From Micromonospora inositola (lineage in GTDB: Bacteria > Actinomycetota > Actinomycetes > Mycobacteriales > Micromonosporaceae), in NCBI RefSeq assembly GCF_900090285.1, contig NZ_LT607754.1, positions 1,674,001-1,738,000 of the forward strand: a stretch of 64,000 bases of DNA, written 5' to 3'. The translations under genes were made by a program, and so were the position numbers. Under the pieces are notes generated by a model that was not told the DNA's origin, did no database searches, and saw nothing but the letters and a program-made list of their open reading frames with translations. Position 1 is the stretch's first letter. Every line of letters begins with the position of its first letter. Below are positions 9,413 to 17,190 of this stretch, piece by piece.

Positions 9413-9609
9413 CTCCGGCCGCCGTCGCGCCGCCACCCGCCGGCCCGCCAGCGCTGCACCGGAGTGAGGTTGCCCGCGCGACCCGGGTCGGTCGTCGGAA
9501 AGACCTCGGTCGGCCGGGTCGCCCAGCTCGGCCGCTCGTTCAGCGGCGTCCGCTGCCGAGGTACGTGGATCGACCTCTCGGGCTGGTGTCGCCAGAACCG
9601 GAAACGCAC
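9409..9609 (-). CDS. Small basic protein, unknown function
   Basis: 66 aa starting MRFRFWRHQPE and containing PRQRTPLNERPSWATRP and an Arg/Gly-rich tail. GTG 9609 has AAGGGA 6 nt upstream. It overlaps the next small gene by 4 nt (GTGA), so the two form a coupled pair. It is divergent from the HTH-DUF5753/DUF397 pair at 9807, a neighbourhood I recall from related actinomycetes. No function can be inferred. Confidence 0.55.
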   Translation of the reverse strand: MRFRFWRHQPERSIHVPRQRTPLNERPSWATRPTEVFPTTDPGRAGNLTPVQRWRAGGWRRDGGRR

Positions 9610-9806
9610 GGTGGGTCCCTTCGGAAGAGGTTCGAGGCGGCCGCTCCGACGTCGTTGGCGGGGCGGCCCCGGCGTGGGCGCCGACCGCCGGGCTCCTCGC
9701 CTCCACCGGCCGCGCCGTCCTGCGCAACACGCTCCCTCCGGTGATCGGACAGATACACCGCGTAGCTATATGGTCGGTGGATATTCGAGACGTCCGATGG
9801 AGGGCC

Positions 9807-10574
9807 GTGAACGACGCGCTGCGGGTGGCGCTCGGCGAGACCGGGCACACGACCGAATCGCTCGCCGAGCGAGTGGGTGTGGACCCGAAGACCGTGGGGC
9901 GCTGGCTCAGCGAGGGCCGGATCCCCCATCCCCGGCATCGGGTGTCAGCGGCGGAGGTGCTGGGCCGGGATGTCGGGGACATTTGGCCGGACACTTCAAG
10001 ACGTCGTGAGCCAGTTTGGTTCCGTCCATGGCAGGAGATCGAGCGCGAGGCGGTGTCGCTGCGGTCGTTTGAATCCCTCGTTCTGCCGGGCCTACTTCAG
10101 ACCGAGGCCTATGCCAGGGCTGTTCTCACCGGCGCCGGCATGCTGCCGAGGACCGACATCGACCGACACATCGCGGCTCGGCTCGCCCGCCAGGGCATCC
10201 TCAGACGAGAGGAACCGCCGCAGTTCACGGCCGTGATCGACGAGGGAGTTCTGCGCCGGCCCGTCGGTGGTCCGGAGACGATGCGCGAGCAGCTCCACGC
10301 CCTGGTGGCCGCCTGCGCCGAACCGCACGTCCGGATCCACGTCGTGCCGTCCTCGGTCGGCGCATACGCCGGCCTGAACGGCCCCTTCGTGATCGCGGCC
10401 TGCCCGGACCACCGACTCGCCGGGTACCTCGACAACCAGCTCCAGGGACAAGTGGTTAGCGAGGTCGATGAGATCGCGGCGATAATGGCCGCGTGGGAGA
10501 ACGTGCGCGGCGAGGCGTTGTCCCGCTGGCAGTCGGTCGACCTCATCACGGAAGTGGCGGAGACATGGAGCTGA
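9807..10574 (+). CDS. HTH (XRE-like) regulator with DUF5753 (WhiJ type)
   Basis: 255 aa. An N-terminal helix-turn-helix (about residues 1-60; SLAERVGVDPKTVGRWLSEGR) is followed by the DUF5753 domain (FESLVLPGLLQTEAYARAVL to HRLAGYLDNQ). This class is abundant in sporulating actinomycetes and pairs with DUF397 proteins; WhiJ of Streptomyces is a member acting as a developmental repressor. The start is GTG 9807, with GGAGGGCC directly upstream. The stop overlaps the DUF397 start by 10 nt. Confidence 0.85.
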   Translation: MNDALRVALGETGHTTESLAERVGVDPKTVGRWLSEGRIPHPRHRVSAAEVLGRDVGDIWPDTSRRREPVWFRPWQEIEREAVSLRSFESLVLPGLLQTEAYARAVLTGAGMLPRTDIDRHIAARLARQGILRREEPPQFTAVIDEGVLRRPVGGPETMREQLHALVAACAEPHVRIHVVPSSVGAYAGLNGPFVIAACPDHRLAGYLDNQLQGQVVSEVDEIAAIMAAWENVRGEALSRWQSVDLITEVAETWS

Positions 10575-10756
10575 CGGGCGCCCGATGGCGCAAGAGCAGC
10601 CGCAGCAGCGGCAACGGCGGCAACTGCGTCGAGATCGCCGACAACCTCCCCGGCCTGGTCGCGGTCCGCGACTCCAAGAACCCGACCGACCCGGCCCTCA
10701 CCTTCACTCCGGCCGCGTGGCGAGCCTTCGTCGCCGAGCTGCGTGAGCGCGCCTGA
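10565..10756 (+). CDS. DUF397 protein, partner of the WhiJ-type regulator
   Basis: 63 aa with the DUF397 signature: WRKSSRSSGNGGNCVEIA, then VAVRDSKNP and FTPAAWRAFV near the C-terminus. DUF397 proteins are thought to bind and antagonise the neighbouring HTH-DUF5753 regulator. ATG 10565 lies within the end of that gene (10-nt overlap), with GGAG in the preceding bases, so translation is probably coupled. Confidence 0.88.
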   Translation: MELTGARWRKSSRSSGNGGNCVEIADNLPGLVAVRDSKNPTDPALTFTPAAWRAFVAELRERA

Positions 10757-10776
10757 GGCTGGCCGACACCAGCGAT

Positions 10777-10802
10777 TCATTCACGTCATCAGCTTCGTAG
10801 CG
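10777..10802. repeat. Dispersed 26-bp repeat (copy also at 48680-48705)
   Basis: TCATTCACGTCATCAG is followed by a variable base and TTCGTAGCG; 25 of 26 bases match 48680-48705, and a diverged inverted copy lies at 48474-48505. It sits just after the DUF397 stop, in the 134-nt gap before the crotonase gene. The rest of that gap shows no gene. Confidence 0.6.
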
Positions 10803-10890
10803 GGCGCGGGCCTTGACCTGACCCGTCGAGGGCAGCACGGCGCCGACTGAAACCTGGCGTGCCGGTGCCGTCGGCGGGCATGCTGACCCG

Positions 10891-11649
10891 ATGGGCGTAC
10901 GCGTGGAGCACGACGGGCCGGTGACCACGGTGATCCTGGACCGGCCGGCGGCCCGGAACGCCGTCGACGGACCGACCGCCCGGGCGCTCGCCGACGCGTT
11001 CCGCGCCTTCGAGGCCGACTCGGACGCGGCGGTCGCCGTGCTCTGGGGCGCCGGCGGCACGTTCTGCTCGGGCGCCGACCTGAAGGCCATCGGTACGCCG
11101 AGCGGCAACCGGGTCGAGCCGGAGGGCGACGGTCCGATGGGCCCCACCAGGATGCGCCTGTCCAAGCCGGTGCTCGCCGCGATCTCCGGGTACGCCGTGG
11201 CCGGCGGGCTGGAACTGGCGCTCTGGTGCGACCTGCGGATCGCCGAGTCCGACGCGGTGCTCGGGGTCTTCTGCCGGCGGTGGGGCGTCCCGCTGATCGA
11301 CGGTGGCACGGTACGGCTGCCGCGGCTGATCGGCGAGAGCCGGGCGATGGACCTGATTCTCACCGGCCGGCCGGTCCCCGCCGAGGAGGCGTACGCGATG
11401 GGGTTGGTCAACCGGCTGGTCGCGCCGGGTGCGGCCCGGGCGGAGGCCGAGCGGCTGGCCGCCGAGATCGCCCGGCACCCGCAGACCTGCCTGCGTAACG
11501 ACCGGGCCGCGCTGCTCGCCAACGCCGGCCTGCCGGAGCCGGAGGCGATGGCCACCGAACTGGCCTTCGGCATGGAGTCCCTGATCACCGACGCGATGCC
11601 CGGCGCCGCCCGCTTCACCGCCGGCGCCGGGCGCCACGGCGCCGACTGA
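10891..11649 (+). CDS. Crotonase-superfamily protein with atypical active site
   Basis: 252 aa. The crotonase fold is clear: the oxyanion-hole segments GGTFCSGADLKAI and AGGLELALWCDLRI, and the trimer-helix region to the end. Aligned by eye to classical enoyl-CoA hydratase, the first catalytic Glu (QPE motif) is replaced by Cys (GVFCRRWGVP), and the second Glu by Asp (ESRAMDLILTG). Simple hydratase chemistry is therefore doubtful; an isomerase, hydrolase or decarboxylase role is possible. It is a single gene, convergent with the anti-sigma gene. Confidence 0.8.
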   Translation: MGVRVEHDGPVTTVILDRPAARNAVDGPTARALADAFRAFEADSDAAVAVLWGAGGTFCSGADLKAIGTPSGNRVEPEGDGPMGPTRMRLSKPVLAAISGYAVAGGLELALWCDLRIAESDAVLGVFCRRWGVPLIDGGTVRLPRLIGESRAMDLILTGRPVPAEEAYAMGLVNRLVAPGAARAEAERLAAEIARHPQTCLRNDRAALLANAGLPEPEAMATELAFGMESLITDAMPGAARFTAGAGRHGAD

Positions 11650-11665
11650 CCCCGGCACGGCCTCC

Positions 11666-11699
11666 GACGGCCCCGCCGGTCGAACCTGGCGAGGCCGTC
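11666..11699. terminator. Hairpin between convergent genes
   Basis: GACGGCC pairs with GGCCGTC, and an inner CGCC with GGCG, around the loop GGTCGAACC. It lies between the crotonase stop (11649) and the convergent gene end (11770), consistent with a shared transcription terminator. No U-run. Confidence 0.5.
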
Positions 11700-11769
11700 G
11701 GGGCGTTGCGTCGGTCGGAATCCGCCGGTCCGCGGACCCGGGCTGACCACCGCACCCGGCCGTGGTGAG

Positions 11770-12657
11770 CTACTTGAGGACGACCACGTTCGTCGGCCGT
11801 TCGACCTTGACCGGCGCGCCATAGTCGGACAACTCGAGCGTCACCCGAATGTTCTTGGCGAAGTCGCTCTGCGGGGCACGCTTGGTCCGGCCGCGCGTCG
11901 CCCACTCGTAGGTCACCGTCGCCACCCGCTGGTCGGCGCCCACCGTGATGTCGCCGACGAACGTGGTGGTCGACGACTGGATCGCGTCGTCGTCACGGCT
12001 GGCGGCCACGAAGTGGTACGTGCCGGCGCCGGTCTTGGTGATCTTGGCGTCGGCCTGCCGCAGCACGTCGAAGAGGCTCTCCGGGTCCGCCGAACCGCTC
12101 AGGGCCCCGTCCAGCACCTGGGCGTCATAGGCGAGTCGATCGAACCTGGCCGAACCGTCCTGCACGAACTGCCCGTCGGTCCCACCCGGGCTGCGCACGA
12201 AGCGCACGCCGTCGATCAACCGCTCCTCATGGCCCTCGGAGCGCAGGTAGCCGGTGTCGGTGGCGGGATCGAAGGCGCCCTCCGTGGTGTACGGGCGGCC
12301 GGCCACCTCGAACTTCCCGGCGGTCTTCCGGGCGGTGATGCTGGCCTTGATCCGGTAGCTGATGTTCTCACTGGCGGTGACCGCTGACACCAACTCCACC
12401 TGCGGCGACGCGACCTGCGACGCGGTGGCCTCCGCCCCGACGGCCGGGCGGGTCGGCGTTGACGGCTGCACGAGGGTGGCCGTACCGATCGCGCCGAGCG
12501 CCAGCACGGCGAGGGTGGCACTGACGGCGACGCCGGAGCGCCGGCGGCGCCCCCGCCGGCCCAGCTCCAGCAGCTTCTCCGTCGGCGGGGTCGAGTCCGG
12601 TTCTCCGTCGACGATCCCGTGCAGCCCGTTGGTCAGTCGTTCATCGAGGTTGAACAT
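11770..12657 (-). CDS. Membrane protein downstream of SigE-type sigma factor (putative anti-sigma)
   Basis: 295 aa. A short cytosolic N-terminus (LDERLTNGLHGIVDGEPD) is followed by an Arg-rich stretch, one transmembrane helix (about 43-62, VSATLAVLALGAIGTATLV), and an extracellular domain of about 220 residues resembling LppX/LprG-like or DUF-type lipid/stress sensors. It starts 7 nt after the sigma factor stop, which makes it the likely regulator of that factor. No zinc-binding HxxxCxxC motif is seen, so it is not a ZAS-type anti-sigma. Start ATG 12657, with GGTGAGATC upstream. Confidence 0.75.
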   Translation of the reverse strand: MFNLDERLTNGLHGIVDGEPDSTPPTEKLLELGRRGRRRRSGVAVSATLAVLALGAIGTATLVQPSTPTRPAVGAEATASQVASPQVELVSAVTASENISYRIKASITARKTAGKFEVAGRPYTTEGAFDPATDTGYLRSEGHEERLIDGVRFVRSPGGTDGQFVQDGSARFDRLAYDAQVLDGALSGSADPESLFDVLRQADAKITKTGAGTYHFVAASRDDDAIQSSTTTFVGDITVGADQRVATVTYEWATRGRTKRAPQSDFAKNIRVTLELSDYGAPVKVERPTNVVVLK

Positions 12658-12664
12658 GCCGATC

Positions 12665-13183
12665 TCACCTGATTCCTGAGTGCGAGGGTTGTTCCACGAG
12701 GTGACGGAGCTTCGCCAGGGCACGGGAGTGCTGGCTCTTGACCGTGCCGACCGAGCAGCCCAACACCCGGGCCACCTCACGTTCCGGCAGGTCTTCGTAG
12801 TGCCGCAGCACCACGACCGCACGCTGCCTCAGCGGCAGCGACAGCAATGCCCGGCGCAGTACGAGGGCGTCGTGGTCGAGGCCGCCGCCCGGCCCGACCC
12901 GGTCGGGCACCTCCGCGACCAGGCTCTCCCGGCGACGCCGCCGCCAGACGGAGGTGTGGTTGTTGACCAGGGCACGCCGGAGGTAGGCGTGCAGGTCGTC
13001 CAACCGCGACAGCTTGCGCCAGCGTTCGTACATCCTGACCAGGCTGTCCTGGAGCAGCTCCTCGGCCCGCCACCGGTCGCCGGTCAGCAGCATGGCCAGC
13101 CGGAGGTGGCGCTGCCAGGCCGCCTCGACGAATGCCACGTACGCGGCATCCGCTGTGGAGAGGGGTTTCGTTTGGTCCGTCAC
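12665..13183 (-). CDS. SigE-family ECF RNA polymerase sigma factor
   Basis: 172 aa. Region 2: LRLAMLLTGDRWRAEELLQDSLVRMYERW and DLHAYLRRALVNNHTSVWRRR. Region 4: LPLRQRAVVVLRHYEDLPE with the helix-turn-helix VARVLGCSVGTVKSQHSRAL. The SigE (SCO-type) family usually contains a downstream membrane regulator, matching the next gene. GTG 13183 has AAGGGGC just upstream. The RRRRRES cluster in the linker is characteristic of the family. Confidence 0.92.
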   Translation of the reverse strand: MTDQTKPLSTADAAYVAFVEAAWQRHLRLAMLLTGDRWRAEELLQDSLVRMYERWRKLSRLDDLHAYLRRALVNNHTSVWRRRRRESLVAEVPDRVGPGGGLDHDALVLRRALLSLPLRQRAVVVLRHYEDLPEREVARVLGCSVGTVKSQHSRALAKLRHLVEQPSHSGIR

Positions 13184-13235
13184 GCCCCTTCCACGTGCCG
13201 GCGGCGTGGAAGGTTGTCTCGCGCCGGGAATCGGG

Positions 13236-14723
13236 TCAGCGCAGGTTGCGGAGGGCGTCCTCGATGGCGCGGTGGAAGGTCGGGTACGCGTAGATCATGT
13301 GCCGGAGCTGGCTCAGCGGCACCGCCGCGTGCACCGCCACCACCAGGGCGGAGAGCACCTCGCCGCCGGCCGGGCCGACCGAGGTCGCCCCGATCAGCAC
13401 CCCCTGGTCCGCGTCGGCGACCAGCTTGATGAAGCCCTCGTTGCCCGCCTTGTGGATCCAGCCCCGGGCGGACGACGTGAGGTCCGTGTACCCGACCTGG
13501 ACGTTGACGCCGCGCTCACGGGCCTGCTGCTCGGTGAGCCCGACCGCGCCGACCTCGGGGTCGGTGAAGGTGACCCGGGGCAGCGCCCGGTAGTCGGCGC
13601 GCGGGACACTCCCCGGCGCGGCGGTCGCCCCGCCGGCGCTCATCGCGCCGCCGACCGCGCTGGCCACCCCGGCCGCCCCGCCGACGACGCTGGCGGTGCC
13701 GCTGGCGTCCGGACCGCCCTTCGTACGACGCATGTAGTCGAGGACGTCGGCGACGACGATGGCCGCCTGGTACATGGCGATGTGGGTGAACGCGCCCTCA
13801 CCGGTCAGGTCGCCGACCGCCCAGATGCCGTCGGCCGCCCGCATCCGCTCGTCCACCGGCAGGTAGCGCTGCGACGCGTCGACGTCGATGGTTTCCAACC
13901 CCAGCTCCTCCAGGTGCGCCTTGCGGCCGGTCACCACCAGCAGCCGCTCGGCGGTGAACTCCGCGCCGCCGCCCCCGTGCACGGTGAAGCTCTGCCCGTC
14001 GTGGCTGACCCGCTCCGCCTTCACCCCGGTGGCGATGATCACCCCGTCGGCGCGCAGCGCCGCCGCGGCCGCCTCCGACGCCTCCGGCTCCTCGACGGCG
14101 AGGACCCGGTCCGCCGCCTCGACCACGGTCACCCGCACGCCGAACCGGGCGAAGACCTGGGCGAGTTCCAGCCCGATCGCGCCGCCGCCCAGCACGAGCA
14201 GCGATTCCGGCAGCTCCTCCACCTCGATGGCCTGGTGATTCGTCCAGTACGGCGTGTCGGCGAGCCCGTCGATCGGCGGGATCGAGGGACGGGTGCCGGT
14301 GCCGAGCACGATCCCGTACCGGGCCTGGAACACCTGGTCGCCGACGCGGACCCGGCCGGGGCCGTCGAGCCGGCCGCTGCCCCGGACGAACCGGCCGCCC
14401 TTGCCGACGAAGCGGTCCACCGCGACCTTGTCGTCCCAGGTGTCGGTGGCCTCCTCCCGGATCCGCTTCGCCACCGGCGCCCAGTCGGGCTGGACCTGTG
14501 CCGCGCCAGCCAGCTCGTTGACCCGGCGCGCCTCGGCGAGCGCGTTCGCGGCCCGGATCATCATCTTGCTCGGGATGCAGCCCCAGTAGGGGCATTCCCC
14601 GCCGACCAGGTCCCGCTCGATCCCGACGACGTCGAGGCCGGCCTCGGCGAGTCGCCCGGCCACCTCCTCGCCGCCGACCCCGAGCCCGACCACGACCACG
14701 TCCACCAGTTCCGGCTCCGCCAT
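13236..14723 (-). CDS. FAD/NAD(P)-dependent disulfide oxidoreductase
   Basis: 495 aa, pyridine-nucleotide-disulfide reductase family. FAD-binding VVGLGVGGEEVAGRLAEAG at the N-terminus, redox pair CPYWGC followed by IPSK, NAD-binding LLVLGGGAIGLELAQVF, and ATG-type box WAVGDLTGEGAFTH. The C-terminal dimer domain ends with YPTFHRAIEDAL, where His and Glu form the proton relay. An unusual Ala/Gly/Ser-rich insert of about 35 residues (about 335-373) separates the NAD domain from the dimer domain. It could be a dihydrolipoamide dehydrogenase-like or mercuric-reductase-like enzyme; substrate unknown. Confidence 0.88.
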   Translation of the reverse strand: MAEPELVDVVVVGLGVGGEEVAGRLAEAGLDVVGIERDLVGGECPYWGCIPSKMMIRAANALAEARRVNELAGAAQVQPDWAPVAKRIREEATDTWDDKVAVDRFVGKGGRFVRGSGRLDGPGRVRVGDQVFQARYGIVLGTGTRPSIPPIDGLADTPYWTNHQAIEVEELPESLLVLGGGAIGLELAQVFARFGVRVTVVEAADRVLAVEEPEASEAAAAALRADGVIIATGVKAERVSHDGQSFTVHGGGGAEFTAERLLVVTGRKAHLEELGLETIDVDASQRYLPVDERMRAADGIWAVGDLTGEGAFTHIAMYQAAIVVADVLDYMRRTKGGPDASGTASVVGGAAGVASAVGGAMSAGGATAAPGSVPRADYRALPRVTFTDPEVGAVGLTEQQARERGVNVQVGYTDLTSSARGWIHKAGNEGFIKLVADADQGVLIGATSVGPAGGEVLSALVVAVHAAVPLSQLRHMIYAYPTFHRAIEDALRNLR

Positions 14724-14814
14724 CCCGCCAGCATTCCGCACCGGCGGAGGGTCGGCCACCACACCGGGCCGAATTCCCGCGCCCGTAACACCTCGGACCC
14801 CCTACCGTGACCGG

Positions 14815-15864
14815 ATGCACCCACGCTTCGCCCCGGTCCGGGACTGCTTCCAGGACCTGTTCGCCAGCGGCCGGGAGACCGGCGCGGCGCTGACCATCCG
14901 GTACGACGGCGCCCCGGCGGTCGACCTGCTCGGCGGGCCGGCCTGGCGGCCGGACACCCTGGTGAACGTCTACTCGGTGGGCAAGCCGGTGGCCGCGCTC
15001 TGCCTGCTGCTGCTGGTCGACCGGGGCCGGGTCGACCTCGACGACCCGGTGTCCGCGCACTGGCCGGAGTTCCGCACCCCGGCGACGGTCCGGCAGGTGC
15101 TCAGCCACACCGCCGGGTTGCCGGCGTTTCCGGTCCCCCGACCTGCGGAGGCGGTCGCCGACTGGGGGCTGCTCTGCGCGGACCTGGCCGCCGCCGAGCC
15201 GGAATGGGCGCCGGGCACCGTCGCGGGCGAGCACGCCTGGACGTACGGGCACCTGGTGGGCGAGCTGGTCCGCCGGGTGGACGGTCGGTCGGTGGGCCGG
15301 TTCCTGGCCGATGAGATCGCCGGACCGTGGGGCCTCGACCTGGGTTTCGGCCTCGGTCCGGCGGACCAGCGGCGCTGCGCCGACCTGTCGTACGGCGATC
15401 CGGGGTGGCCGACCCGGATACCGGGCGAGCCGGGGTCGCTGCGCGACCGGGCGCTGGGCAACCCGGCCGGCGGCCTGGACGTCGCGGTGGTCAACAGCCG
15501 GCTCTGGCGGGGCGCGGAGGTGCCGGCGGTGAACCTGCACGCCACCGCCGCCGCCCTGGCCCGCCTCTACGCGGCCCTGCTGGCCGGCGGCACCCTGGAC
15601 GGGGTGCGCCTGTTCAGCCCGGAGCTGGTCGCCGAGGCGACCCGGGTCCAGTACGACGGCCCGGACCTGGTGCTGGACCGACGGGCGTACTGGACGCTGG
15701 GCATGCAGTGGGAGCCGGACGGCAGCTGGGGCATGGGCGGGATCGGCGGCAGCAGCGCCTGGGCCGATCCCGAGCGCGGCTACACCTTCGCGTACGCGAC
15801 CGCGCGACTGGCGGAGCACGACCGGGTGGACGAGCTGGTCGAGGCCCTGCACTCCTGCCTCTGA
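14815..15864 (+). CDS. Serine hydrolase, beta-lactamase/EstB family
   Basis: 349 aa. The SxxK nucleophile motif is YSVGKPVAAL near residue 55; the DPVSAHWPEF and LSHTAGLPAF segments are typical of class C-like esterases. The usual Tyr-x-Asn position reads YGH (WTYGHLVGEL), and the C-terminal box reads GGIGGSSAWAD. No signal peptide is seen, so it is probably a cytosolic esterase or amidase rather than a resistance enzyme. Divergent from the flavoprotein gene. Confidence 0.87.
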   Translation: MHPRFAPVRDCFQDLFASGRETGAALTIRYDGAPAVDLLGGPAWRPDTLVNVYSVGKPVAALCLLLLVDRGRVDLDDPVSAHWPEFRTPATVRQVLSHTAGLPAFPVPRPAEAVADWGLLCADLAAAEPEWAPGTVAGEHAWTYGHLVGELVRRVDGRSVGRFLADEIAGPWGLDLGFGLGPADQRRCADLSYGDPGWPTRIPGEPGSLRDRALGNPAGGLDVAVVNSRLWRGAEVPAVNLHATAAALARLYAALLAGGTLDGVRLFSPELVAEATRVQYDGPDLVLDRRAYWTLGMQWEPDGSWGMGGIGGSSAWADPERGYTFAYATARLAEHDRVDELVEALHSCL

Positions 15865-15923
15865 CCCTCCAGTCAGGAGCATCGGGGCCTCGCGTCAGCA
15901 GCGGCCGGGTCTGGTCCGCGCGC

Positions 15924-16850
15924 TCACGCCACGGCGACTGGGGTGCGGGCCGGGCCGGGGATCACCACCGGCGCGCCGGTGGGGGTGAGCAGCGCCCGCG
16001 CGGCCACCGCCATCCGCCGCCGCTGCGGTACGAGCGCCCGCCGCGCGAGGACGTCGTAGTCCTGGGCGGCCACCTCGTCGAGGATCCCGCCGTAGAGCGC
16101 GTACGCGGTCCGCATGCAGGCCTGCGAGGCGGGGGCGAGCAGGGTGATTCCCGGCGCTGCGGCCGCGTAATGGGCCTGGGCGCGGGTCACCTCGTACTCG
16201 ATCAGCTCCCGGATCCGCGGCGTGGCGCGGCCCTGCGCCCTCGCCGCGAGCAGGTCGTCGCGGGTGACGTCGAACTTCGCCAGGTCCTCGTCGGGCAGGT
16301 ATGTCCGGCCCCGGTCCAGGTCCTCGGCGACGTCCCGGATGAAGTTGGTGAGCTGGAAGGCGAAGCCGAGCTGCCGGGCCGGCTCGCGGGCGGCCGCCGG
16401 ATCGGAGCTGCCCAGGATCGGCAGCATCATGGTGCCGATGACGGCGGCCGACCCGTCCATGTAGTCGAGCAGGTCGCCGTAGCTCGGGTACGACATGACC
16501 GTCAGGTCCATCGCCATGCTCTTCAGAAACGACGCGAAGTCGGCCCGGTCCAGGTCGAAGACGGCGATGGTGTGCAGCACGGCGGGGAGCAGCGGGTCGT
16601 CGACCGGCTCGCCGTGCAGCCCGGCGACGAACCGCGCCGACCACTCGTCCAGCCGGGCGGCGCGCTCGGCCGGCGGCAGGTCCTCGGTCCGGTCGACGAT
16701 CTCGTCGGCGTACCGGGTGAATCCGTAGAGTGCGTGTACGTGCCGCCGTTTCCAAGCGGGGAGCAGACTGGTGGCGAGATAGTAGGTGCGCCCGTGTCGT
16801 TTGTGCAGCTCCTGGCAGCGGGCATAGGCGGCGGTGAGATCGGTGTCCAC
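15924..16850 (-). CDS. crtB: Phytoene/squalene synthase family enzyme (phytoene synthase)
   Basis: 308 aa; condenses two geranylgeranyl diphosphates to phytoene, the first committed carotenoid step. Both Asp-rich motifs are present: RYADEIVDRTED and FIRDVAEDLDRGRTYLP. The CACHALYGF-like segment reads VHALYGFTRYAD. GTG 16850 has AGGAGGGCCG directly upstream. It is transcribed away from crtI, with a broken polyprenyl-synthase gene lying between. ACCCTAGGGT, a perfect 10-bp palindrome at 16894-16903, sits in the divergent promoter and is a candidate LitR site. Confidence 0.93.
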   Translation of the reverse strand: MDTDLTAAYARCQELHKRHGRTYYLATSLLPAWKRRHVHALYGFTRYADEIVDRTEDLPPAERAARLDEWSARFVAGLHGEPVDDPLLPAVLHTIAVFDLDRADFASFLKSMAMDLTVMSYPSYGDLLDYMDGSAAVIGTMMLPILGSSDPAAAREPARQLGFAFQLTNFIRDVAEDLDRGRTYLPDEDLAKFDVTRDDLLAARAQGRATPRIRELIEYEVTRAQAHYAAAAPGITLLAPASQACMRTAYALYGGILDEVAAQDYDVLARRALVPQRRRMAVAARALLTPTGAPVVIPGPARTPVAVA

Positions 16851-16915
16851 CGGCCCTCCTCGAGGTTCGACGCAGCAATCGACGCAACTCGTAACCCTAG
16901 GGTACGCTCGCCGAC

Positions 16916-17190
16916 ATGGCCAACGACGCCGTTGCGGGTAACGCGCTCCGCGTCCGCCGAGCCGGCTGCTCGACGTCCGGCGCTGCTACGACCAGATGCG
17001 GATCGAGACCGTCGCCGGGCAGTACCTCGACGTGCTCGGCGACAACGACGCGGCGAACTGGTCGGTGGACCGGGCGCTGCGGGTGGCCCGCTACAAGACG
17101 GCCAGCTACACCGTGCAGCGACCGATGCTCTTCGGCGCGGCGGGCATGATGGGCAATTTTGTGAGGGACGTGGTCACGTGCGGACCGTGA
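16916..17190 (+). pseudogene. Remnant of polyprenyl (geranylgeranyl) diphosphate synthase
   Basis: From 16960 the reading frame encodes an internal piece of a polyprenyl synthase (RLLDVRRCYDQM, then AGQYLDVLGD, then YKTASYTVQRPMLFGAA), stopping at 17190. Both Asp-rich catalytic motifs are missing and a TAA lies in frame just upstream. The ATG at 16916 is in a different frame and may be the old start, so the gene seems to have lost its front by deletion and frameshift and its rear by truncation. The stop overlaps the crtI start, showing it was once the first gene of the crtI operon. Confidence 0.8.

Noticed and set aside
15327..17177. Extended N-terminus of the crtI frame
   Set aside because: It runs through the serine hydrolase and antisense to crtB in non-coding frames; crtI starts at GTG 17178.
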